58,639 nt of DNA, from positions 1 to 58,639 of the forward strand of contig CANFIH010000006.1 in assembly GCA_947446855.1 (NCBI GenBank), in the 5' to 3' direction. This DNA is from Burkholderiales bacterium. Its GTDB lineage: Bacteria > Pseudomonadota > Gammaproteobacteria > Burkholderiales > Burkholderiaceae_C. Of this stretch, positions 19,025-25,701 are shown one piece after another; the first letter of the stretch is position 1, and each line of letters opens with the position of its first letter. Under the pieces are notes generated by a model. It saw only the letters and a program-made list of their open reading frames with translations. It was not told where the DNA came from and ran no database searches. A program made the position numbers and the translations under genes.

Positions 19025-19350
19025 CCAACTCAGCGGATTGATCCGACCATTCAGCCTGCATCACAGCCGACCAGCAGCGATAGGCCTGCCGACTCCTCAA
19101 CGGGGGCGCGCCATTGGCTTAGCCCTTGGACTGGTCCGATTGGTGGGCAAACGCATGGATCACCACATTGCTACCGTCCGTGGGATCTACGGCATCTTGC
19201 TGCACGTCGGGCCACGACGCTTCTCGTCGGTCACCCGCAGACCCGCACACCCCAAAAAAGGCTTTTCGGCCAGCAACACCAGCATGTCCTGGCGCAGACG
19301 CCATTGCAGATCAGCAGGCAGACGTGCATAGCGGAGCTCGCGACGGCGCA
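19025..19350 (-). pseudogene. mtfA: Decayed mtfA-like zinc metallopeptidase (M90) remnant
   Basis: Three short minus-strand pieces in different frames line up in the order of an MtfA peptidase. The first (about 19350-19215) reads LPADLQWRLRQDMLVLLAEK and then GCAGLRVTDEKR, the N-terminal part. After a frame change, WPDVQQDA and NVVIHAFAHQSDQ (about 19190-19125) match the zinc-site region, where functional proteins have NVVxHEFAHQLD. After another shift, NGAPPL and AYRCWSAVMQAEW (about 19120-19040) match the following part. About 50-60 codons between pieces one and two are missing. The catalytic Glu of HExxH is Ala. The 3' end is cut off beside yciA. Confidence 0.75.
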
Positions 19351-19500
19351 GGCCACCACAGCGTAAAAAGCCAGTGCCGAGGTTTGCATACAAGCATGCA
19401 GGTGCGCACTGCAGCGTGGAATGCAAGGCAAGTCCGGTTGCGCTCACTGCAAACCAAAGGCTCAGAGTGACTTGCATGTAAAGGATTCGTAAACACGGTC

Positions 19501-19554
19501 AACGCGGCGTCACCCTCCGCGTTGTAGTTACAAGCCCTTAGAAATCTTAGGGCT
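19501..19554 (+). promoter_or_regulatory. Two tandem hairpins in the leader of the 72-residue secreted protein gene
   Basis: AACGCGG (19501-19507) pairs with CCGCGTT (19517-19523). AGCCCTTAG (19533-19541) pairs with CTTAGGGCT (19546-19554) with one mismatch. They lie 53-106 bp before the start at 19607. No T-run follows either, so a leader structure is as likely as a terminator. The 19351-19500 stretch before them holds nothing I can identify. Confidence 0.35.
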
Positions 19555-19606
19555 CGCTTGAGACGGTCGAAGCTACAGCGACTGTCGTTTTGTAAGTGAA
19601 CACCCC

Positions 19607-19825
19607 ATGTTGAACATCAAGTCCCTGATCGCTGCCACCCTGTTGTCTGGCGTTGCTGCTATGTCTTTTGCTGCTGCTCCTGAAGCGCCCAAGGCTGCTG
19701 CTCCTGCAGCTGCCGCAGCTTCCGCTGCAGCTCCCGCCGCCGATGCAATGGCCAAGCCTGCAAAGAAGATGAAACATGCCAAGAAGCATGCCAAAAAAGC
19801 GAAGGTTGAAGAAGTAGCCAAGTAA
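19607..19825 (+). CDS. Small secreted Ala/Lys-rich protein
   Basis: A 72-residue protein with a Sec signal peptide (about 1-22, cleavage after SFA), an Ala/Pro-rich middle, and a Lys/His-rich tail with repeated KKMKHAKKHAKKAK. The composition resembles acid-shock (Asr-like) and other basic periplasmic proteins, but there is no diagnostic domain. It lies between a structured leader and a good intrinsic terminator, so it is a self-contained transcription unit, probably well expressed. Function is unknown. Confidence 0.75.
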   Translation: MLNIKSLIAATLLSGVAAMSFAAAPEAPKAAAPAAAAASAAAPAADAMAKPAKKMKHAKKHAKKAKVEEVAK

Positions 19826-19848
19826 TCGGCGGCTTTCCATCCTGATGA

Positions 19849-19882
19849 GGGCACTTGGGTAACCAGGTGCCCTTTCTCTATT
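19849..19882 (+). terminator. Intrinsic terminator of the small secreted protein gene
   Basis: GGGCACTTGG (19849-19858), loop GTAA, and CCAGGTGCCC (19863-19872) form a 10 bp stem with one G-T pair, followed by the T-rich TTTCTCTATT. It starts 24 bp after the stop codon. Confidence 0.85.
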
Positions 19883-19896
19883 CTGGAGCCCTGTTT

Positions 19897-20493
19897 ATGG
19901 AAATCGATCCTCTGGAGATTGTGGAATCTGCGATGCCGCCCAAGGCACGCATCAGCTGGCTAAACCCTGCGGTGGCAATTACGGTGGCACTGCTGGCCAC
20001 GTTCATGGGTATCTGCAAAGTCAAGGACGACAACATCGTGCAAGGCATGCAACAAGCGCAGGCCGACAAGATTGACCATTGGGCCTTTTACCAGGCGCGC
20101 AACATCCGCGAAGAAATTGCCAAGGCAACCCTTACGCAGCTCGAAATCCAGCTGCTTGCCGCGTCGCCGGCACAAGGGCCGCTGTACCGGGAACAGATCA
20201 ACAACTATGCGGCATTGGCCCAGGCGCAGGCCCTCAAGAAAGACGAGCTCAAAGCCCTGGCTGAAGCCGACCAGAAGGCCTATGACGCCCTGAATTTTCG
20301 CGACGACCAATTTGATTTATCCGATGCCAGCATCGCCATCGCCATCGCGCTGTTGGCAGTGGCTGCCCTGACGCAGCTGCCCTGGTTGTTTGCCATCGCA
20401 CTGATCCCCTCGGCTTTTGGCGTCGCCATGGGTGTGGCCGGCTTGTGCAGTCTGAGCCTGCATCCGCAAACCCTGATTCGACTGTTGAGTTGA
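19897..20493 (+). CDS. DUF4337 family membrane protein
   Basis: A 198-residue protein with an N-terminal membrane helix (about 23-40, AVAITVALLATFMGIC), a long charged helical middle (about 45-140), and two C-terminal membrane helices (about 145-190). This helix-coil-helix layout and the segment following KDDNIVQ match DUF4337, a family of unknown function. A GGAG site about 9 nt before the ATG at 19897 sets the start; the in-frame start further up lies inside the preceding terminator. Confidence 0.8.
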   Translation: MEIDPLEIVESAMPPKARISWLNPAVAITVALLATFMGICKVKDDNIVQGMQQAQADKIDHWAFYQARNIREEIAKATLTQLEIQLLAASPAQGPLYREQINNYAALAQAQALKKDELKALAEADQKAYDALNFRDDQFDLSDASIAIAIALLAVAALTQLPWLFAIALIPSAFGVAMGVAGLCSLSLHPQTLIRLLS

Positions 20494-20557
20494 GCCACTA
20501 GAAAACCAGGGGCTTATCAGCACCCTGCTCCAGCGCCAAACGCCGACCGGCGCGGCG

Positions 20558-20998
20558 CTACTCGTAGCGAAAATCTCGGTGGCAGGCTTTGCAGCTATTG
20601 GTCACCGCGTCCACCGCGCGTTGCACCGGCTCCACTTTGCCGGCCTGGGCCGCAAGCAGCAATGCGTGCACGCTGGCCTGGTAGTTTTCCTGTGCCTGTT
20701 TGAAGGCATCCGGCTGGCTCCAAACGGCTGGTTTGGCATGGGTTGGCGGGTAGTTTCCGTCAGCAGGAAAATATGCCCAGGGCTTGTCGGACAGCTTTTC
20801 CAACTCCTGCACCAGGGCCAGCAACTCATCCTGCTTGAACTCTTTGCGGCCACTGGCCATCAGGCCAATGGGCTCCATGGCGCGGGTGGTTTGCTTGAAC
20901 AGTGCCCGGCGCTTGGTCAGCACCTGATCCGGGTGCGTATCTTTGATGGGTTCAAAGCAGGCGCTCAGGCCCAGACTCAGCAGCAGGCACACTGCCAT
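20558..20998 (-). CDS. Lipoprotein class II cytochrome c (cytochrome c' family)
   Basis: A 146-residue protein. The signal peptide ends in a lipobox-like LSAC at about residues 11-14, so it is probably lipid-anchored. The four-helix body ends in the haem motif CKACHRDFR (about 135-143), the C-terminal CxxCH position typical of cytochrome c'. An internal EPIGLMASG segment fits the distal helix. Class II cytochromes bind NO or act in electron transfer. The start is the ATG at 20998 inside a longer open frame. It follows two small membrane-protein genes on the same strand. Confidence 0.8.
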   Translation of the reverse strand: MAVCLLLSLGLSACFEPIKDTHPDQVLTKRRALFKQTTRAMEPIGLMASGRKEFKQDELLALVQELEKLSDKPWAYFPADGNYPPTHAKPAVWSQPDAFKQAQENYQASVHALLLAAQAGKVEPVQRAVDAVTNSCKACHRDFRYE

Positions 20999-21005
20999 TT
21001 TCCTA

Positions 21006-21131
21006 TCACGGCGCACAGCAATCCCGCAGATAGGTGCTGGCAAACCAAACCAGCACACCACAAAAAGCCACGGCCAAACCGCATATCGCCAATAGGCGCC
21101 CAAAACGGGGCTTGTACTCTTTGCGTTCCAT
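21006..21131 (-). CDS. Very small single-pass membrane protein (41 aa), tentative
   Basis: MERKEYKPRFGRLL is followed by a membrane helix (about 12-33) and the tail YLRDCCAP. The stop lies 7 bp before the cytochrome c' start, so it fits the same operon. There is no clear ribosome site, and an in-frame start at 21233 would give 75 residues. The basic-then-hydrophobic pattern supports a genuine inner-membrane peptide, but homology is not recognised. Confidence 0.4.
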   Translation of the reverse strand: MERKEYKPRFGRLLAICGLAVAFCGVLVWFASTYLRDCCAP

Positions 21132-21183
21132 GGCTAAACCCACGCGGGGTAGCCCCAGCAGATCAGGCGAACGTGGGGCTTGT

Positions 21184-21639
21184 TCATTGGGTGATGGCGC
21201 GGCGCTGGCTAGCGGCCTCGGCGCTGTTGGCACAGATCACCTCTTTGAAGTCGGGGCCGGCAATGCGCAGGGTCCTGGCGTCTTCAAACAATATTTCGCT
21301 CGGTGGCGCAAAACCGAGCATGGCACGGTCGTTGGCAAAACCCTGCCAATCGAAGCGATTCTGCTGCACCGTTCCATCCAGCGCCCCGTTCATCGATTTG
21401 ATTTTTACGCGGTCAGTGCCGTGCAGGTACAGAACCGAAAAACTGCCAAACGGCGCCGTGCAGTCATAACGCTCTAGCTTGGTGGGCGGCGGAATCAGGC
21501 TGCCGTTATGCAAGGCGCTGGCACCGATGCCGCCCAAGACGTACAAGACGGCCGTGCCAATCACCGTAAAGATCACATAGGGAATAAATTCCACACGCAG
21601 CACGAAGCGCGCAATGCTGCCAGGTTCAAATTTGCTCAT
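21184..21639 (-). CDS. Hypothetical membrane-anchored protein
   Basis: A 151-residue protein with one hydrophobic segment (about 17-45, VEFIPYVIFTVIGTAVLYVLG) and a soluble C-terminal domain of about 100 residues containing a CTAPFGSF segment and a DRVKIKSMNG segment. No family is recognised. The start at MSKFEPG is preferred over an in-frame ATG 27 nt upstream, which would run close to the thioesterase gene. It is the first of three same-strand genes ending in cytochrome c'. Confidence 0.6.
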   Translation of the reverse strand: MSKFEPGSIARFVLRVEFIPYVIFTVIGTAVLYVLGGIGASALHNGSLIPPPTKLERYDCTAPFGSFSVLYLHGTDRVKIKSMNGALDGTVQQNRFDWQGFANDRAMLGFAPPSEILFEDARTLRIAGPDFKEVICANSAEAASQRRAITQ

Positions 21640-21662
21640 GGGCTGATTATGGTCCGGCAATG

Positions 21663-22139
21663 TCAAGAGATGATGTAGGCACCGGAGCCGGTGGACAGCA
21701 GCTTGCCGTCGGCCCCCAGGAACTCCATGCGCGTGGAGGCCACGCGCGAACCCAGGCGCAGCACTTCGGCACGCAGCTCAAAGTGCTCGCCAATGCCTGG
21801 GCGCAGGTAGTCAATGCGCAAATCGATGGTGCCCAGCTTGGCAAAACGGTGCAGACGGGCTTCGATGGGCTCGTCCATATGGCGTGCGCCAATCGCCGCC
21901 AGCACCGCAATACCGCCCATGGCATCCAGCCCGGCGCTGATGACGCCGCCGTGGATGCGGTTGTAGCTGGGGTGCCCTACCAATTCAGGGCGCATGGCGA
22001 TGCTGCCCTTTATGCCCTGCGGCGTGACCGAGGTGATCTTGAGCCCCAGTGTCCGGTTAAAAACAATGCTCTCTTCAAAGATGCGGGTAATGGCGGAGAC
22101 GAACTCCGGCTCGAATTCAACGGCAACTGTTTTAGGCAT
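21663..22139 (-). CDS. PaaI/YigI-type hotdog thioesterase
   Basis: A 158-residue hotdog-fold protein of the PaaI group. The motif HGGVISAGLDAMGG (about 67-80) contains the oxyanion-hole Gly pair and the catalytic Asp/Glu region, and it is followed by DLRIDYLRPG. It is expected to hydrolyse an acyl-CoA; the chain is not determinable. It lies upstream of the membrane-protein and cytochrome genes on the same strand with a 24 bp gap and may head that operon. Confidence 0.88.
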   Translation of the reverse strand: MPKTVAVEFEPEFVSAITRIFEESIVFNRTLGLKITSVTPQGIKGSIAMRPELVGHPSYNRIHGGVISAGLDAMGGIAVLAAIGARHMDEPIEARLHRFAKLGTIDLRIDYLRPGIGEHFELRAEVLRLGSRVASTRMEFLGADGKLLSTGSGAYIIS

Positions 22140-22193
22140 GGTGCATTGTCACAGACCTGCCATCCAATCCCCTGACAAGGGCTACCGCATGGC

Positions 22194-22346
22194 TTACTTA
22201 TCCTTCAACTTGCCGCGTGGTGCCACATAGGTGGTTACCGTGGGGCGCACCGGCTCGTTGGTGCCGGAGGAGGCGGGCTTGGGAGGCGAAGTGTCCTTCT
22301 TTGGTTTCTTAGCTTCCTTGTTGGTTTTTTGTTGACCTTTTGCCAT
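22194..22346 (-). CDS. Small basic protein (50 aa)
   Basis: Reading the minus strand gives a 50-residue protein beginning MAKGQQKTNKEAKKPKK and ending YVAPRGKLKDK. It is lysine-rich and has no membrane segment. The start follows GAGGGTCAGC. I recall similar short MAKGQ-type proteins in many betaproteobacteria, but no function. It diverges from arfB (start 22424), so the two share the 22347-22423 promoter region. A nucleic-acid or ribosome association would be a guess from charge alone. Confidence 0.65.
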   Translation of the reverse strand: MAKGQQKTNKEAKKPKKDTSPPKPASSGTNEPVRPTVTTYVAPRGKLKDK

Positions 22347-22423
22347 GGTGCTGACCCTCGTAGTGGTTGATGGAAGGACTGCTGGTGCATCAAATAACGC
22401 ATCTGCAGTCTAATACCCGCAGT

Positions 22424-22834
22424 ATGACAGCGCCCATCGCCATTCCTGAGTCGGAAGTGACAGTTACTGCCATCCGCGCACAGGGCGCCGGTGGACAGAA
22501 CGTCAACAAAGTCTCCAGCGCCATCCATTTGCGCTTTGACATCCACGCGTCCAGCCTGCCCGATGATGTGAAAGTGCGCCTGCTATGCCTGCACGACAGC
22601 CGTATCACGCAAGACGGTGTCGTGATCCTCAAAGCCCAGCAGCACCGCACCCAGGAAATGAACCGCCTGGACGCGTTTGAGAGGCTGAACGAACTGGTCA
22701 ACAGCGTCGCCAAGCCCCCGCGCGTGCGCCGCGCCACCAAGCCCACCAAAGCATCCAAAGTGAGAAGACTGGAGGGCAAAAGCCAGCGCTCCGGAATCAA
22801 GGCCAACCGGGGCAAAGCCGGTTTAAACGATTGA
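22424..22834 (+). CDS. arfB: Alternative ribosome-rescue factor ArfB (YaeJ)
   Basis: A 136-residue peptidyl-tRNA hydrolase that rescues ribosomes stalled without a stop codon. The catalytic GGQ lies at residues 23-25 (RAQGAGGQNVNKV). The C-terminal basic tail (about 105-133, KASKVRRLEGKSQRSG) matches the mRNA-channel-binding tail of ArfB. It lacks the stop-codon recognition domain of RF1/RF2. The start at MTAPIAIPES fits the family; the upstream in-frame ATG is not supported. Confidence 0.92.
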   Translation: MTAPIAIPESEVTVTAIRAQGAGGQNVNKVSSAIHLRFDIHASSLPDDVKVRLLCLHDSRITQDGVVILKAQQHRTQEMNRLDAFERLNELVNSVAKPPRVRRATKPTKASKVRRLEGKSQRSGIKANRGKAGLND

Positions 22835-22854
22835 CCGCCAACCAATCAGCACCG

Positions 22855-22928
22855 CGGCAGAGGGGCTGAGGCCAAGGCCCGATTTGCGGTACCCCGCTAT
22901 GAGGGCATTGGCCTCAGCCCCTCTGCCG
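22855..22928. terminator. Perfect 21 bp inverted repeat between convergent genes
   Basis: CGGCAGAGGGGCTGAGGCCAA (22855-22875, 21 nt) is exactly complementary to 22908-22928, with a 32 nt loop. It starts 20 bp after arfB and ends 22 bp before the end of the convergent TMEM165-family gene. The symmetry would allow bidirectional termination, but there is no T-run on either side. Confidence 0.6.
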
Positions 22929-22950
22929 GGACGCAAAGCAGGCAAAAAGT

Positions 22951-23523
22951 TCAGAGCAAATTGCCCACGTTCAACAGCGCCAACACACCCATCACGGCGA
23001 ACATGGCCGCAGCAATCCCGTGCACCAGCTTCAAGGGAATCTTGGCAGCAAAGCGGTCGCCCACAAACACCGCAGGCACATCGGCAATCAGCATGCCCAG
23101 CGTGGTTCCCACCACCACCAGCACCGGATCGCTGTACTTGGCAGCCAGCGCAATGGTCGCGAACTGCGTCTTGTCACCCATCTCGGCCAGAAAGAAAGTC
23201 ACCAGGGTCGCGCCGAAGACGCCAAGTTGCTTGGCGATTTGCGTTTCCTCTTCCTCGATCTTGTCCGGAATCAGCGTCCAGGCCGCCATACCCAGAAAGG
23301 ACAGGCCCAGCACCCAGCGCAGGATGTCGGGCGTGACCATGGAGGTAATCCAGGCCCCCAGCGCGCCAGCCAGGCCGTGGTTCACCACAGTGGCGCAAAA
23401 AATGCCGGCAATGATGGGCAGGGGCTTCTTGAACCGTGCAGCAAGAATGAAGGCGAGCAGTTGCGTCTTGTCGCCAATCTCGGCCAGGGCGACTACGCCA
23501 GTAGAAAATAAAAGGGCTTCCAT
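22951..23523 (-). CDS. TMEM165/GDT1 (UPF0016) family cation transporter
   Basis: A 190-residue six-helix membrane protein with the two family motifs: AEIGDKTQLLAF near residue 16 and AEMGDKTQFATIALA near residue 116. The repeated E-x-G-D-K-T blocks form the ion path. Members export Mn2+ or exchange Ca2+/H+. The start at MEALLFS fits the first helix; longer in-frame starts are not supported. I looked for a yybP-ykoY manganese riboswitch upstream and did not see one. Confidence 0.9.
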   Translation of the reverse strand: MEALLFSTGVVALAEIGDKTQLLAFILAARFKKPLPIIAGIFCATVVNHGLAGALGAWITSMVTPDILRWVLGLSFLGMAAWTLIPDKIEEEETQIAKQLGVFGATLVTFFLAEMGDKTQFATIALAAKYSDPVLVVVGTTLGMLIADVPAVFVGDRFAAKIPLKLVHGIAAAMFAVMGVLALLNVGNLL

Positions 23524-23620
23524 CGCCTGATTGTAGGTAGACGCACATCCATAAGCCTGAACGCGCGCTTGCAGCCAGGCCGAATGCACGACTGCCGCAT
23601 GGCCATGCAGCCCGCCAGCC

Positions 23621-24385
23621 TCACAGTTTGGAGAAGTCCGGCTTGCGCTTTTCCATAAAGGCGCCGAAGGCCTCACGTGCAGCAGGCTCACCCATCATGC
23701 GGCCAAAGCTTTGCGCCTCTTCGTCAATCACGGCCAGTACCTGCGGAAGGTTGGCTTTTTTCATCAGGCGCTTGGTTTCGATCAGCGAACTCAAGGGCTT
23801 GGCCGCCAGCTTGCGCGCCTGCGCCTGGGCCAGTCCGTTGGCCTCGGTGGGCGGCACGATGCGGTTCACCAGACCCACTTCCAGCGCCGCCTCGGCCATA
23901 AACGGCTCGCCCAGCAACAGCGCTTCGGCGGCGCGGTGGTAACCCATCATCTGCGCCGCCAGCAGGCTGGACGCCGCCTCGGGGCACACACCCAGGTTCA
24001 CAAAGGGCATGACGAAGGCCGCGTTGTCACCGGCATAGACCAGATCGCAATGGAACAGCATGGTGGTGCCAATGCCCACGGCCGGGCCGCAGACGGCCGC
24101 AATCAGCGGCTTGGGAAAGGTTGCCAGGGCGCGCAAAAAGCGCAGCACCGGTGCGCTCAGGCCGGGCGTGGGCGTATTCAGGAAATCGGCAATGTCATTG
24201 CCGGCGCTGAACACGGCCAAGCCACCCTGAATGACCACCACGCGCACGGCGGCATCGGCACCGGCCTGGTCCAGCGCATCGGCACAGGCGGTGTACATGG
24301 CACTGGTGAAGGAGTTTTTCTTCTCCACCCGGTTGATGGTGATGGTCATGACGCCGTCGGTGCTGTCAATCAGTATGTCTTGCAT
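23621..24385 (-). CDS. Enoyl-CoA hydratase/isomerase family protein
   Basis: A 254-residue crotonase-fold enzyme. The oxyanion-hole blocks are visible: FSAGNDIADF (about 59-68) and CGPAVGIGTTML (about 104-115). The Glu/Asp positions after the second block follow PEAASS. It hydrates enoyl-CoA or isomerises its double bond in fatty-acid breakdown. It is the last gene of the operon tetR-acd-DUF2147-fadB-fadA-ech, 74 bp after the thiolase. Confidence 0.9.
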   Translation of the reverse strand: MQDILIDSTDGVMTITINRVEKKNSFTSAMYTACADALDQAGADAAVRVVVIQGGLAVFSAGNDIADFLNTPTPGLSAPVLRFLRALATFPKPLIAAVCGPAVGIGTTMLFHCDLVYAGDNAAFVMPFVNLGVCPEAASSLLAAQMMGYHRAAEALLLGEPFMAEAALEVGLVNRIVPPTEANGLAQAQARKLAAKPLSSLIETKRLMKKANLPQVLAVIDEEAQSFGRMMGEPAAREAFGAFMEKRKPDFSKL

Positions 24386-24459
24386 GGGCTTGTTCCGGAA
24401 ATAAGCGTGAATGGGATCGCTGTTTGTAACAGACGATCCGTTGCATGGTCCGCAGGGGG

Positions 24460-25656
24460 TTAGACGCGCTCAAAAATACCCGCCGCGCCCTGCCCCATGC
24501 CCACGCACATGGTGACCATGGCGTAGCGCAGTTGCTGGCGGTGCAGGGCATGGATGGCGGTGGCCGCGCGCATGGCACCGGTGGCGCCCAGCGGATGGCC
24601 CAGCGCAATCGCGCCGCCCAGGGGGTTGACCCTGTCGGTGTTCAGGCCCAGGGTGTTGATGACAGCCAGGGACTGCGCGGCAAAGGCTTCGTTCAGCTCG
24701 AACCAGTCGATGTCGTCCTGCTGGAGCCCGGCGTAACGCAGGGCGGCGGGAATGGCCTCGATCGGGCCTATGCCCATGATGTGCGGCGGCACACCCTTGG
24801 CGGCAAAGCTCACAAAGCGCGCCAGCGGTGTCAGGCCGTATTGCTTCACAGCCTTTTCACTGGCCAGGATCAGCGCACCGGCACCATCCGAGGTCTGCGA
24901 GCTGTTGCCCGCCGTGACCGAGCCACGGGCGGCAAACACGGTCTTGAGCTTGGCCAAACCTTCCAGCGTGGTGTCAGCGCGCGCGCCTTCATCCAGACTG
25001 ACGGTGCGGCGCTTCTCGATCACCTCACCGGTCTCCAGGTTGGCCGTGCGGTCCACCACCTCGACCGGTGTGATCTCGGCGCTGAAGTCGCCACGCGCCT
25101 GTGCGGCCAGCGCCTTGGCGTGCGAGGCCACGGCAAAGGCGTCCTGCATGTCGCGCGTCACCTTCCACTGGTTGGCCACCTTTTCGGCGGTCAGGCCCAT
25201 GCCGTAGGCGATGCCGATGTTGTCGTCGTTGGCAAACATCAGCGGCGAGAAGCTGGGCGCGTTGCCGGTCATGGGCACCATGCTCATGCTCTCGACACCG
25301 GCGGCGATCATCACATCGGCCTCGCCGACGCGGATGCGGTCCGCCGCCATCTGGATGGCCGACAGGCCGGAGGCGCAAAAGCGATTCACGGTGATGCCGC
25401 CCACGCTGGTGGGCAAGCCGGCCAGCACGGCACCGACGCGCGCAATGTTCAGGCCCTGCGATCCCTCGGGCATGGCACAGCCGCAGATCAGGTCTTCAAT
25501 GCTGTGCGGGTCCAGCGTGGGCACCTGGGCCAGCGCAGCGTGCAGAACCTTGACCAGCAGATCGTCCGGGCGGGTGTTGCGGAAGTAGCCGCGGTGCGAG
25601 CGGCCAATGGGCGTGCGTGTGGCGGCAACGATGTAGGCGTCTTGTACTTGTTTCAT
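24460..25656 (-). CDS. fadA: Acetyl-CoA C-acyltransferase (thiolase) of beta-oxidation
   Basis: A 398-residue thiolase. The acyl-accepting Cys94 (NRFCASGLSA), the general-base His354 (GHPLGATGA) and the second Cys384 (MCVGMGQG) are all present. It cleaves 3-ketoacyl-CoA with CoA. It lies 45 bp after fadB, with which it forms the usual beta-oxidation pair. The alternative, a biosynthetic acetoacetyl-CoA thiolase, is less likely given the operon. Confidence 0.92.
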   Translation of the reverse strand: MKQVQDAYIVAATRTPIGRSHRGYFRNTRPDDLLVKVLHAALAQVPTLDPHSIEDLICGCAMPEGSQGLNIARVGAVLAGLPTSVGGITVNRFCASGLSAIQMAADRIRVGEADVMIAAGVESMSMVPMTGNAPSFSPLMFANDDNIGIAYGMGLTAEKVANQWKVTRDMQDAFAVASHAKALAAQARGDFSAEITPVEVVDRTANLETGEVIEKRRTVSLDEGARADTTLEGLAKLKTVFAARGSVTAGNSSQTSDGAGALILASEKAVKQYGLTPLARFVSFAAKGVPPHIMGIGPIEAIPAALRYAGLQQDDIDWFELNEAFAAQSLAVINTLGLNTDRVNPLGGAIALGHPLGATGAMRAATAIHALHRQQLRYAMVTMCVGMGQGAAGIFERV

Positions 25657-25701
25657 GGTGTTCCTTTTCGATCACATAGGTGCTTGTTCGCAGCCGCCTT
25701 G

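Noticed and set aside
23524..23620. Possible yybP-ykoY manganese riboswitch before the TMEM165-family gene
   Set aside because: Conserved loop sequences and the four-way stem arrangement of that riboswitch are not present.
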